Shown here one piece after another: positions 18,137 to 26,744 of a DNA stretch of 64,000 nt. The DNA is from Roseivirga pacifica (lineage in GTDB: Bacteria > Bacteroidota > Bacteroidia > Cytophagales > Cyclobacteriaceae). The notes beneath the pieces are model-generated. The model saw only the letters and a list, made by a program, of their open reading frames with translations. It was not told the origin of the DNA and made no database searches. Location of the stretch: assembly GCF_900111145.1 (NCBI RefSeq), contig NZ_FOIR01000002.1, positions 496,001 through 560,000 of the forward strand. Reading direction: 5' to 3'. Position numbers and translations under genes: made by a program. The stretch's first letter is position 1; every line of letters starts with the position of its first letter.

Positions 18137-19051
18137 CTAAGCTATTTCGGTAGGAATGAAATTAATCGGATTGGAAACAGACTCAACCATTCCCTCGTGC
18201 TCAGTCTCCACTAAATCAGGCATATTTTCATGCATGTATTTTTTTGCCTTAAGCAACTCAGAATGGTAAACATCAAACTCAGGAATGTTACCATCCCACT
18301 CCAAAAGAATGGAGTTCTTTCCAACAAGTCGATAAGCTAGATTGAACAATTTCCATACTTCGCTGGTCACTTTTCTATCGTGCGTATCGATAATATAGTT
18401 GCCACAGTGCTGATGGCCAGCCAAGTGCATTTGCACAATACGATCGTGTGGAAGGCCTTTTATGTAAGTCACTGGGTCGAAATCATTATTGAAGGAAGAA
18501 ACATACACGTTGTTTACATCCAACAACAAACCACAATCGGTTCGTTTGGTCATTTCAGATAAAAATTCCCATTCGGGAATATCCGAATTGGTGAAGCTGG
18601 CATAGGTACTCGGGTTTTCAAGCATCAATGGCCGCTGCATAAACTCCTGTACTTTTAGCACCCGTTCGCACACATGATCCAACGACTCCTCATTTAAAGG
18701 TAAGGGCAACAAGTCGTGTGAATTAATGGTCAGTACGCCCGTCCAACAGAGGTGATCGCTCACCCATTTTGGCTTAACCTCGTCAGCCAGCGCTTTCAAG
18801 CGTTTTAAGTACTCGAAATTAAGCGGATCGGTGCTACCGATAGATAAAGATACCCCGTGAAGCACCACGGGATATCTTTCGGCAATCTGATTTAGAATAT
18901 TTCTAGGCCTACCGAACGAGTCCATAAAGTTTTCCGAAATGGCTTCAAACCATTCCACTTCTGGTGCTTGCTCTAGAATATGGTTAAAGTGCTTACTTCT
19001 AAGTCCCAAACCAAGTCCAAGAGCTGGTAGTCCTAATCTTTTAATAGACAC
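18137..19051 (-). CDS. DUF692 multinuclear non-heme iron oxidase (MNIO, MbnB/TglH family)
   Basis: 304 residues, a TIM-barrel of typical family length. Candidate metal ligands are visible at the usual places: His65 (VLHGVS), His100 (VSDHLCW), Glu145 (LMLENPSTY), Asp178 with Asn180/181 (LLLDVNNVYV), His209 and His213 (QMHLAGH), Asp222/His224 (DTHD) and Glu251 (LLEWDG). Family members use a di- or tri-iron centre and O2 to modify Cys, Asp or other residues in RiPP precursors (methanobactin, 3-thiaglutamate, bufferins). Its start overlaps the end of the Cys-rich gene by 11 bases, which makes that protein the natural substrate candidate (inference). Confidence 0.93.
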   Translation of the reverse strand: MSIKRLGLPALGLGLGLRSKHFNHILEQAPEVEWFEAISENFMDSFGRPRNILNQIAERYPVVLHGVSLSIGSTDPLNFEYLKRLKALADEVKPKWVSDHLCWTGVLTINSHDLLPLPLNEESLDHVCERVLKVQEFMQRPLMLENPSTYASFTNSDIPEWEFLSEMTKRTDCGLLLDVNNVYVSSFNNDFDPVTYIKGLPHDRIVQMHLAGHQHCGNYIIDTHDRKVTSEVWKLFNLAYRLVGKNSILLEWDGNIPEFDVYHSELLKAKKYMHENMPDLVETEHEGMVESVSNPINFIPTEIA

Positions 19052-19679
19052 GTTTAGGGCAAGTTGAAAGGGTTTTGCTCATCTCCTGTTGACTGTTTTC
19101 TTCCATGGTCTCTACATTAGCATTTGCCTCAGCCTGTCTTGCATCTTTATTCTGAATGTAAGAACAGCTTCTGCTTCCACTCTGTCCACAAGAAGAATGA
19201 TCTTCAACGGTCTTTTCGCCATAAAGCTCCGAAATGTATTCATTACTAGGCCCAAACTCACCTGCCGGAGGTGCACCAAACTTTTGGTTAGAAGCCTTCC
19301 TTTTTTCTTCAAAACGGGCACGAGCTAATTGCCATACACTACGCCCTTTGTTCGGACCCTGTACTATAAATCGAGAGTTAAGAATTGGCGCTCCACAGCT
19401 ACCTTGGTAGCGGCATTCATTTTCTGATGGATGACAAAACTCTTCGGTAGTACCAAACAAGCCGCATCCGCCTTGTCCTTTACACTCATTTAAAGTGTGG
19501 CAAGGATGACTAATAGTTGAGCAATCTCCCATTCCTGCACATTCATTTGTGCCCGAATACCCATTGCCTTGGCATGAATTAAGCCCCATGCAAACATGTA
19601 GTTCTTTGCCAACGTGTAATTCTGCCTTGTTCAGCTTCTGGTTGGACTTCTCTCTTATCTTGTTGTGTGTTAGTTTCAT
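19041..19679 (-). CDS. Cysteine-rich protein with NEC-x3-G-x-C repeats; candidate MNIO substrate
   Basis: 212 residues with 13 cysteines (30, 36, 47, 53, 60, 66, 72, 82, 89, 95, 164, 172, 207). Ten lie in residues 30-95, where C-x5-C spacing recurs five times. A motif N-E-C-x3-G-x-C-[G/S] occurs three times (NECAGMGDCS at 45, NECKGQGGCG at 64, NECRYQGSCG at 87); a fourth copy at 34 (NSCQGNGYSG) has lost its second Cys. H-x-C occurs at 28-30 and 58-60. No signal peptide. The centre (~105-155) is polar and the tail Gln/Glu-rich. It lies 2 bases after the ferritin-like gene and overlaps the MNIO gene, so it is probably modified by that enzyme. It is far longer than, and unlike, DUF2282 bufferins. 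It could instead be a metal-binding protein. Confidence 0.85.
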   Translation of the reverse strand: MKLTHNKIREKSNQKLNKAELHVGKELHVCMGLNSCQGNGYSGTNECAGMGDCSTISHPCHTLNECKGQGGCGLFGTTEEFCHPSENECRYQGSCGAPILNSRFIVQGPNKGRSVWQLARARFEEKRKASNQKFGAPPAGEFGPSNEYISELYGEKTVEDHSSCGQSGSRSCSYIQNKDARQAEANANVETMEENSQQEMSKTLSTCPKRVY

Positions 19680-19681
19680 TG

Positions 19682-21217
19682 TTATGCTGGTATTGATGGA
19701 ACATTTGGTTGTACAGAATGGTCTAAACCTACATCTGGTAAGGATGGCAAATATGCCTCGTCATTATATAGCCAACTCCAAGCAGCCACAGAATCGATAT
19801 CGGGGTTTTTGCTAGGATTAGAATTAGCCAAGCTCTTGGCTATTTCTATTAGCTGTTCTTTTGGTGAACCTGAAGCCTCTGAGAAATCATAAAATTCAAA
19901 CGTCAAAGATGGTGTGTAAGAACTACCGTCATTTGCAGTAAATGTATAGCTGCGCATTGCATTGCCCACATCACTCAGCAGCCAAATCATAGACTTATGA
20001 ATACCGTACATAAACACCTGAAACTGCGTATGCTCATCTTTATAATAACAGGTTTCAACCATAAGAATAATATAGGTATAAAGCGCGTTACCAAGCTTCG
20101 ACATCCAAGCAATCTCTTCTTGGTTTGGCCCCGTACCTAAGTCGTATGTAGCCTGTTTTTGGTTTGGCAATTGATCGGCCACGAAATAGCTAAAAAAGTC
20201 ATCCATGCCGGCAATTGCACCAAATTTCTCTTTGTAATGTACGCCTAAACTGTACACCTCTAAGAACTTAGCGTAATGCGAAAGCTCTTCCTTAGCAGGA
20301 TCATCGTAATCTCCCGGTTTAAACTGCACCTTTCCATTAACCACAGGTAAAGGAATTGGCATGTTGTTACTATCGAATTCTAACTTATTATGGTCATCCG
20401 AATCATTTCCTTCGCCTTGATGCTTAATTTCATTCATGGCTTTTATGGCCGAAGCAGCATCATAAACTCCCACCAAGTCACCACTGTCATCGGCACTACC
20501 AAAAACAGGCTTGTGTTTTTCATCATAATAGACCGTGTTTACAGAGTTTTGAGAGTAAAATGGTCTAGGCGGCTTACCTGGCTCATTAGGCAGTAACTGC
20601 GGTTTTGGTGCATAAGGACCAGGGTAATGCTCTTGAACGCACTCAATAATCATATTATACAACCTGCCGATTGTCTTATACTTCACCACGTCATTAGCCG
20701 TCTCTGGTGAATCTGCTGGATCAGTAAATGGATCTGGGCTTTCTATTTGTAAGAAGGTAGAAAGTTGGTCTAAGTCGAGCTTTCCTATATTAATGACAAA
20801 CTCAGGTTCATGCCCCACTAATTCAGCCGGAAACTTCAGCGTTTTACCAATTGATATAAGATCTGGAGAAGAAGAGATAGCTTGCTTAACATTACATGCT
20901 AAAGAAAGGTGCAGCATTTCTTCTACAACTACGCTCATAATTAAGGCCGCAGCCTTGTTGGCGTATACTAAAATATCTGTCTTTAACTCTTCCGCTAGCC
21001 TCTCATTCGGTACTTCCTGATCAATAGAGGTGTTGTTCAGCTGCTTATATATTTTATCATATAGTGCATCCTGATCTTGCGCCCTATTGATGGAGTAATA
21101 AGTGGAAAGGTAAGTTGGAATTGTAGCGAGCTCAAGGGCTATCGCCTGTTGCATTACTTCCTCGAAATTTGCAGGCGTAACTTGATCCGCTACTGCAAAC
21201 AGTTTGTGTGTTTTCAT
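19682..21217 (-). CDS. Ferritin-like domain protein (RebD/VioB N-terminal, iminophenyl-pyruvate dimer synthase-like)
   Basis: 511 residues. The N-terminal part (about 15-200) has the ferritin-like pattern: Glu29 in ALELATIPTYLSTYY, and Glu100/His103 in VVVEEMLHLSLACN. A second helical region follows (~300-440, with EHTQFQVFMYGIHKSMIWLL). This family (PF12902-type) includes the iminophenyl-pyruvate dimer synthase domains of bisindole pathways. Most stand-alone members are uncharacterised and may bind a di-iron centre. There is no signal peptide. It is the first gene of the operon with the Cys-rich protein, MNIO and DUF2063 genes; only 2 bases separate its stop from the next start. Its reaction is unknown. 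Confidence 0.82.
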   Translation of the reverse strand: MKTHKLFAVADQVTPANFEEVMQQAIALELATIPTYLSTYYSINRAQDQDALYDKIYKQLNNTSIDQEVPNERLAEELKTDILVYANKAAALIMSVVVEEMLHLSLACNVKQAISSSPDLISIGKTLKFPAELVGHEPEFVINIGKLDLDQLSTFLQIESPDPFTDPADSPETANDVVKYKTIGRLYNMIIECVQEHYPGPYAPKPQLLPNEPGKPPRPFYSQNSVNTVYYDEKHKPVFGSADDSGDLVGVYDAASAIKAMNEIKHQGEGNDSDDHNKLEFDSNNMPIPLPVVNGKVQFKPGDYDDPAKEELSHYAKFLEVYSLGVHYKEKFGAIAGMDDFFSYFVADQLPNQKQATYDLGTGPNQEEIAWMSKLGNALYTYIILMVETCYYKDEHTQFQVFMYGIHKSMIWLLSDVGNAMRSYTFTANDGSSYTPSLTFEFYDFSEASGSPKEQLIEIAKSLANSNPSKNPDIDSVAAWSWLYNDEAYLPSLPDVGLDHSVQPNVPSIPA

Positions 21218-21397
21218 ACGTAAGTGTGTTTATCTTTAGGAAATTAGCGCTTTCTTAAGTGTTTTTCAAAACCTAATGAATGAAAAAACTTGAGTGCAAG
21301 GTAAAAGCAAATTGTATAGCGGAATTATTCAAATTGAATAAGACCCTATATAGTTGCTTCGGTAATACCCAATGACTTAAGAAAAACTCTTAGGCAT

Positions 21398-21420
21398 AAA
21401 AAAAGGGCATTTAAGCCCCT
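21398..21420 (-). terminator. Rho-independent terminator of the S9 peptidase gene
   Basis: On the minus strand GGGC-TTAAAT-GCCC followed by seven T, starting two bases after the stop codon. Confidence 0.75.
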
Positions 21421-23442
21421 TTATCTATACTTTCTAAACCAAGCCAAAATGTTATCCACTTTGGCAATTAACTGGCTAGGCCGATTAGCAATGCCATGAT
21501 ATGCACCCGGCAACTCTACTAATGCCGTTGGAATTTTACGAATTTTCAAAGCACCGTAAAGCTGTTTGGCTTCGCTTGGTGGTGTTCTGCGGTCTTCCAT
21601 CCCTACCATTACCAAAGTTGGCGTTTGAATATTCCCCACAAGTGAAATTGGCGAAAAGCCCATATAGGCCTCTATATTTTCCCAGGGCTGACCCGGAAAA
21701 CGAGAGTTGGCATAGCCATAGTAATTATCGGCCATTAGAGTTTTGCTTATCCAGTTCATTACTGGCTTTACCACGGCAGCCGAACGGAAACGGTTGTTCT
21801 TACCAATCATCCAGGCAGTCATTATTCCACCAGCACTACCGCCCGTTACATAAAGCTGATCTTGATCGATGTACCCTTTTTCAATCATAGCATCTACCCC
21901 ACTCATTACATCGTCATAGTCGTTGCCAGGGTAATTGTGGTAAAGTAAATTACCAAACTCTTCGCCATAACTGGTACTTCCTCTTGGATTCGGGTAGAAA
22001 ACCACATATCCATCGGCAGCAAACAACTGAAGCTCCATTGAGAAGCGGTCGCCATAGTTCGAAATTGGACCACCGTGATTTTCTACCAACAACGGATACT
22101 TCTTATTCGGGTCGAAATTCGGAGGTGTTATGATCCAACCTTGCACTTCTCTATTATCAAAGCTCGACCTGTACCACACCTCTTCTACTTTGCCTAAGTT
22201 TCTATAATCCAAAAAATCTTTGTTCAAATCGGTTAACTGAGAAGTTTTGCCACCCTTAACCACCTTAGAAACATCGGCAGGGCGATACGGTGTGCAGCTG
22301 GTGTATACAATAGTACCATTATTGGCAATGCTGTAAGAACCACCTCCGTATGGACGACCTATTGAAGTACCGCCAACACTTTTTGCTACCTCGGTAGTTT
22401 TACCCGATTTCAGTTCATGGTAACCGATTCGGGTATTGCCCCTATCATCGTAAATAAAGTAAAATCCCTTGCCATCAGCTGCCCAAGTAAGCGATGAAAC
22501 AGAACGATCTAAATCGAGCTTGATTTCCTTTTTGCCAGAACCATCCTCGTTCATTTGGTAGACCTTTGTGATTTGATAGGTCTGTACCCTATCGTCATAA
22601 CCAGTATAAAGTAATGTTTTACCATCAGGTGAAAGTGCGGCACCTCTATCAGGACCATTTCTATCTGTTAAGGCGGTTATGTTTCCACTCGCTAAATCGA
22701 GTTTATATATCTCTGAATTGCGAAAGTCATAATCCCATTCCTCGTTTAGGTTTGTAGTGAAAATAAGTGCACTCCCATCTTTAGTCCATACCGGAGCGCC
22801 AGAGAAGTTAAAATCTCCATCAGTTAACTTACGAACAGTTCCCCCATCAGCAGGAATGATGTAATAATGGTTGAAACCATCAGGGATATAACCTCGCCCA
22901 TCTGCTTCATATTTCAGTCTAGTTGTTACTCTTACCGGGTCTGCCCATTGTGCACCACTTGGTTTGGCTGGTGGTGACACTAACTGTGGAGCTTTCGCTG
23001 GAACGAACATTGAAAAGGCTATTTCATCTCCATTTGGCGACCAAGAAAGGCTGCCCGGAGAGCTTGGCAAAGCAGATATTTCCTGCACATTGTTATACTC
23101 AAAGTCATAAATGAAAATTTCTGAACCTTGTTTGCCGCTGCTGGTAAATGCCAGTTTACTACCATTAGGCGACCAAGTTGGGTTCGATTCATTCTTATCG
23201 CGGTCGGTAAGTTTTCTGTGTGCAGAACCATCAACATTCATTATCCAAAGCTTAGATGTTGCCCGATCCGTCATAATATCGTGCCCCCTTCTTTGGTACA
23301 CTATGTATTTTCCGTCTGGTGATATTTGAGGATTAGTCACCCATTCCAACTCAAAAACATCAATATTCTGAAGTATGGATTTTTCCTGTGCAACTAAACC
23401 AAAAGCCAATAAAAATGCGGCTAAAGCAAATGCGTATCTCAT
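21421..23442 (-). CDS. S9 family peptidase (acylaminoacyl/dipeptidyl-peptidase type), secreted
   Basis: 673 residues. A signal peptide (FALAAFLLAFGLVAQ) directs it to the periplasm or beyond. The first ~400 residues form a TolB/PD40-type propeller with repeated SPDGK / SPNG motifs. The C-terminal alpha/beta hydrolase has the nucleophile Ser536 in GGSAGG, Asp617 in GMEDRRTPP and His649 in AYHG, a complete prolyl-oligopeptidase triad. It cleaves short peptides, supporting peptide nutrition. It is monocistronic, divergent from the M20 amidohydrolase gene, which is also exported. Confidence 0.95.
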   Translation of the reverse strand: MRYAFALAAFLLAFGLVAQEKSILQNIDVFELEWVTNPQISPDGKYIVYQRRGHDIMTDRATSKLWIMNVDGSAHRKLTDRDKNESNPTWSPNGSKLAFTSSGKQGSEIFIYDFEYNNVQEISALPSSPGSLSWSPNGDEIAFSMFVPAKAPQLVSPPAKPSGAQWADPVRVTTRLKYEADGRGYIPDGFNHYYIIPADGGTVRKLTDGDFNFSGAPVWTKDGSALIFTTNLNEEWDYDFRNSEIYKLDLASGNITALTDRNGPDRGAALSPDGKTLLYTGYDDRVQTYQITKVYQMNEDGSGKKEIKLDLDRSVSSLTWAADGKGFYFIYDDRGNTRIGYHELKSGKTTEVAKSVGGTSIGRPYGGGSYSIANNGTIVYTSCTPYRPADVSKVVKGGKTSQLTDLNKDFLDYRNLGKVEEVWYRSSFDNREVQGWIITPPNFDPNKKYPLLVENHGGPISNYGDRFSMELQLFAADGYVVFYPNPRGSTSYGEEFGNLLYHNYPGNDYDDVMSGVDAMIEKGYIDQDQLYVTGGSAGGIMTAWMIGKNNRFRSAAVVKPVMNWISKTLMADNYYGYANSRFPGQPWENIEAYMGFSPISLVGNIQTPTLVMVGMEDRRTPPSEAKQLYGALKIRKIPTALVELPGAYHGIANRPSQLIAKVDNILAWFRKYR

Positions 23443-23592
23443 AGTTAAAGTGTTTGAGCCTTAATATAGTTATTCAATCTCTTCGTGCAGCGGAACTTCG
23501 TGTGACTGGTTATTCCAACCATATAATTATATGGAAGGCTGCCGATTTACTTAAAATTCATTTCTATCTTAAGCTTGTTAACCGAATTAAAT

Positions 23593-25029
23593 ATGAGAAA
23601 ACTAACACTACTACTATTGGTGGGTGTGCTGGCCATTCCTTTACACGCACAGAAGAAAAAAACATCAAAGAACAAAGCAGCAGTTATAACATCTTTAGAT
23701 GCCAAGTTTGACGAACTAAGCGAGCTAAGTGATAAGATCTGGAGTTATGAAGAAGTAGCATTTCGCGAGGACCAATCGGCCAAAGCTCTGGCCGAATATG
23801 CTGAAGCCAATGGCTTTAAAGTAACCATGGGCGTTGGGGAAATTCCTACCGCTTTTGTCGCTGAATATGGATCTGGCGGACCAATAATTGGCATAATGGG
23901 TGAGTTTGATGGTTTACCCGGGCTATCGCAAAAGGCTGTTCCTACCAAAGATCCCATAAATGAAGGTGGCGCAGGTCATGGCTGCGGTCACAATCTTTTT
24001 GGAACCGCATCGCTTGGTGCTGCAACCACTATAAAAGAACTGATTGAAGCTGGAAAACTAGAGGGAACCATCCGGTTTTATGGTACCCCTGCGGAGGAGA
24101 AATTCTTCGGTAAACTGTGGATGATTCGTGCGGGATTATTCGATGATGTAGACATTATGATGGACTGGCACCCTAGTGCTGAAACCAAGGCTGATGTGCA
24201 AAGCAGTTTAGCCCTTGTAGACTTTATGGTTGAATTCTACGGTCAAGCCGCACATGCCTCTGGCGACCCTTGGAACGGACGAAGTGCATCTGACGCCCTA
24301 GAGCTTTACACCACAGGAATTAACTATTACCGAGAGCACATAAAACCAACTGTTAGAATACATTACCACATTCAAGATGGTGGCAAAGTGGTGAATGTAG
24401 TGCCCGATTACTCTCGCATATGGACTCGCGTAAGAGACACCAAGCGCGAAGGCATGGAAGTAGTTTGGAAGCAAGTAGAACGTATTGCTGAAGGCGCAGC
24501 TATAATGGCCAATGTTGACTATAAAATCAGCCTAATTAGTGGTATTCACGAAGTACTGGTAAACAGAACCGGAGGCGCGGCCATGCAAAAGAACCTCGAG
24601 TATTTAGGGAACATTGAGTACACTGAGGCAGAAACCAATTTTGCGAAAAAGATTCAGGAGGCTACTGGAAAACCACAGGTTGGTATGGATATGGAAATTC
24701 GCCCACTTGAAGAAACCCAGGAGCACCCAATGGGCGGCTCAACCGATGCTGGCGATGTTAGCTTTATAGTACCAACAATTCGATTAGGTGTAACTACCGC
24801 ACCAAAAGGCACGCCATGGCATAGTTGGGCAGTAGTAGCGTGCAGCGGCATGTCTATTGGCCATAAAGGATCAAACTACGCCTCAAAAGCACTAGCCATG
24901 ACCATGGTAGATTTGTTTGAAGATGCTGAGCTGAGAGAAAAGGTAAAAGCAGAATTTAAAGAGCGAAAAGGAGACTATGTTTACAAAGGCATTCTACCTG
25001 ATGGACCGCCTCCGTTGGACTATAAGTAA
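23593..25029 (+). CDS. Exported M20-family amidohydrolase (AbgB-like)
   Basis: 478 residues from the ATG at 23593, which opens directly onto a signal peptide (RKLTLLLLVGVLAIPLHAQ); the TTG six codons upstream is rejected. M20D features: GEFDGLPGL, GAGHGCGHNLFG (metal-binding His/Cys region), PAEEKFFGK with the catalytic Glu, MDWHPS, the dimerisation-domain motif GQAAHASGDPWNGRSA, and GGSTDAGDVS. Relatives hydrolyse N-acyl amino acids or p-aminobenzoyl-glutamate. The periplasmic location and the divergent S9 peptidase point to degradation of peptides or conjugates. The exact substrate is unknown. Confidence 0.92.
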   Translation: MRKLTLLLLVGVLAIPLHAQKKKTSKNKAAVITSLDAKFDELSELSDKIWSYEEVAFREDQSAKALAEYAEANGFKVTMGVGEIPTAFVAEYGSGGPIIGIMGEFDGLPGLSQKAVPTKDPINEGGAGHGCGHNLFGTASLGAATTIKELIEAGKLEGTIRFYGTPAEEKFFGKLWMIRAGLFDDVDIMMDWHPSAETKADVQSSLALVDFMVEFYGQAAHASGDPWNGRSASDALELYTTGINYYREHIKPTVRIHYHIQDGGKVVNVVPDYSRIWTRVRDTKREGMEVVWKQVERIAEGAAIMANVDYKISLISGIHEVLVNRTGGAAMQKNLEYLGNIEYTEAETNFAKKIQEATGKPQVGMDMEIRPLEETQEHPMGGSTDAGDVSFIVPTIRLGVTTAPKGTPWHSWAVVACSGMSIGHKGSNYASKALAMTMVDLFEDAELREKVKAEFKERKGDYVYKGILPDGPPPLDYK

Positions 25030-25042
25030 GGTTTCAATTGAG

Positions 25043-25194
25043 AAGAGGCTGCCTCAAAAGCAAACCGTCATTCCCGACACCGATCGGGAATCTCTTTGAA
25101 TTAGGGTAAAGCCTGAATGAGATTCCCAGTCAAGCCTGCCTGCGGCAGGCAGGCTGAGAATGACGAAAGTATTTAGCTTTTGAGACAGCCTCTT
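25043..25194. repeat. 152-bp palindromic intergenic element (MITE-like)
   Basis: Outer 19-bp inverted repeats at 25043-25061 and 25176-25194 match at 18 of 19 positions. Inside are CGTCATTC (25066-25073) paired with GAATGACG (25158-25165), a hairpin ATTCCCGA / TCGGGAAT (25070-25091), and a near-perfect palindrome of GCCTGCCTGC arms around one base (25134-25154). It lies between convergent genes and could also end transcription from both sides. Confidence 0.75.
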
Positions 25195-25210
25195 TTAATG
25201 CCTCTTCTAA

Positions 25211-26470
25211 TTAATCCAACTTAATTCTTCTAATTTCTATCAAACCCCAGTTTTCAACATTCAGGTTTTTATGCTCATCGTAAGCTGGCCATGGGCTATT
25301 GGCTAGGTAGTAGAAATAGCCATCCTTTACTTGGCCTAAAGTCGGTTCCCCTAAGGTTTCTCCTCCCCTGTTAATCACCCGCTCCACGAGTATATTCGTA
25401 CCCGATTCATCCAAAAAGTACTGCACCACTTTGTAAGGTTTAGTGCCATTATGAATCGCAATGAGTGAATTTCGATAATAGTAAAGGCCATCAATTCCCT
25501 TTAAAAGCGAGGTGCTTGGAGCAAATACCTGCTCTATATCATCAGTTGCTATATTCACGCGAAATAACCCAGAAATGTAATCAGAGAAGTACAGGTATTG
25601 TTCGTCATCGGTTAAGGCTAAACCCTGTAAATTAAAATGGGTATTGGTTAGGTCGAACTGCTTGCGCGTAAATGCACCATAATAATTGGTAGTATCTGTA
25701 TCGTCTCTACTAAGGTATGGCGACATACTGTTTGAAAGCCATAATCTCTTTTCACTATCAGGGTAAATATCCCCAATTATGGAGCCTTCATCATACTCTA
25801 GCCCTTGTAGAATCAATTCATTCTCTACATCAATTTGTAAAACTACGGACTTGCCATTGTCGGCAGCCTCAAACCCTAACATTTCGGGCATGGCAGCTGT
25901 GGCAGCCCATAAAGTATTTGTAAGCGAATCGAACTTCATTCCCAATACCGCATAAGGAGTTTCAACAAAATCAACATAAGTGCCGTTAGGCTGCACTTTC
26001 ACAATCTTTTTTTCCCTTACACTTCCCAGTAAAACCGTTCCATCATTCAACACTACAAAACTTTCAGGGTGTAACTCGGCTGCATCAATTTGTAGAAAAA
26101 CTTCATCGTGAATTTCTCTTCTTGTTAGCCATTTCTGTAAAGCCACCAAATCATCGTATTGCTTGTGCTTACGAATGTTATCAAAATCCGAATCTGACTG
26201 AAAATCGATAGTTGCATCCATCAGCATTAGCTGATTGAGCTTTTGTACACTCCGAGTCCTTCTTCCATTTAGAGACCACGCACCGGCCAGTCTATAAACA
26301 ATGGTTGGGTGGTTTGGCCGCTGCTCATCAGCACTCCGTAGGCGTTCTAAATACAATTCATAGTCCTGCGCCTCATAGGCCTCTAGCGCTTCTTGATAAA
26401 GCTGGTTGGTAGTTTTTTGTGCAAAAACAGCGGCTGGAAAAAGCAGTAGCAGCAACAAAATTTTCTTCAT
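25211..26470 (-). CDS. Exported TPR plus beta-propeller (SMP-30/NHL-like) protein
   Basis: 419 residues. Signal peptide MKKILLLLLLFPAAVFAQ. Residues ~22-110 form helices in a TPR-like pattern (LYQEALEAYEAQDYELYLERL, then HPTIVYRLAGAWSLNGR). From ~135 a six-bladed propeller pattern follows (PESFVVLNDGTVLLGSV, then YAVLGMKFDSLTNTLWAA, then GLALTDDEQYLYFSDY), as in gluconolactonase/SMP-30-like proteins. No catalytic residues can be assigned. It is monocistronic and convergent with the M20 gene across the palindromic element. Function unknown. Confidence 0.75.
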   Translation of the reverse strand: MKKILLLLLLFPAAVFAQKTTNQLYQEALEAYEAQDYELYLERLRSADEQRPNHPTIVYRLAGAWSLNGRRTRSVQKLNQLMLMDATIDFQSDSDFDNIRKHKQYDDLVALQKWLTRREIHDEVFLQIDAAELHPESFVVLNDGTVLLGSVREKKIVKVQPNGTYVDFVETPYAVLGMKFDSLTNTLWAATAAMPEMLGFEAADNGKSVVLQIDVENELILQGLEYDEGSIIGDIYPDSEKRLWLSNSMSPYLSRDDTDTTNYYGAFTRKQFDLTNTHFNLQGLALTDDEQYLYFSDYISGLFRVNIATDDIEQVFAPSTSLLKGIDGLYYYRNSLIAIHNGTKPYKVVQYFLDESGTNILVERVINRGGETLGEPTLGQVKDGYFYYLANSPWPAYDEHKNLNVENWGLIEIRRIKLD

Positions 26471-26530
26471 AATAAATGAAGATAACGATTCTGATTAAAT
26501 GAAGTTCTTGTAGAAATGGCTAGAAAAAAC

Positions 26531-26555
26531 AATTCCAGCCGGAGCTGGAATTTTT
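26531..26555. terminator. Terminator-like hairpin between divergent genes
   Basis: Perfect 9-bp stem AATTCCAGC / GCTGGAATT with loop CGGA, then TTT on the plus strand and A-rich sequence before it. It lies upstream of both neighbouring genes, so it ends neither of them. Confidence 0.55.
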
Positions 26556-26692
26556 AGGTAGTTTAGATGAAGTCTTTCTCATCTATGTTATAAACACCTC
26601 ATACGGCAAGTACCCTTAAAGGGTTATAAACTTTCTATCAATATTCTAAAAGCACGCTGCCTTAGCCACTCATATAAACTTGCAAAGTCACC

Positions 26693-26723
26693 TTTGAGTG
26701 AATGCCAATTTCGGCTATTTTCA
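26693..26723 (+). promoter_or_regulatory. Possible promoter of the BNR-repeat protein
   Basis: TTTG at 26693-26696, a 19-base spacer, then TATTTTCA at 26716-26723 (two mismatches in the TTTG half). The ATG is 22 bases downstream. Confidence 0.35.
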
Positions 26724-26744
26724 TGCTCATAAACTAGAGATATT

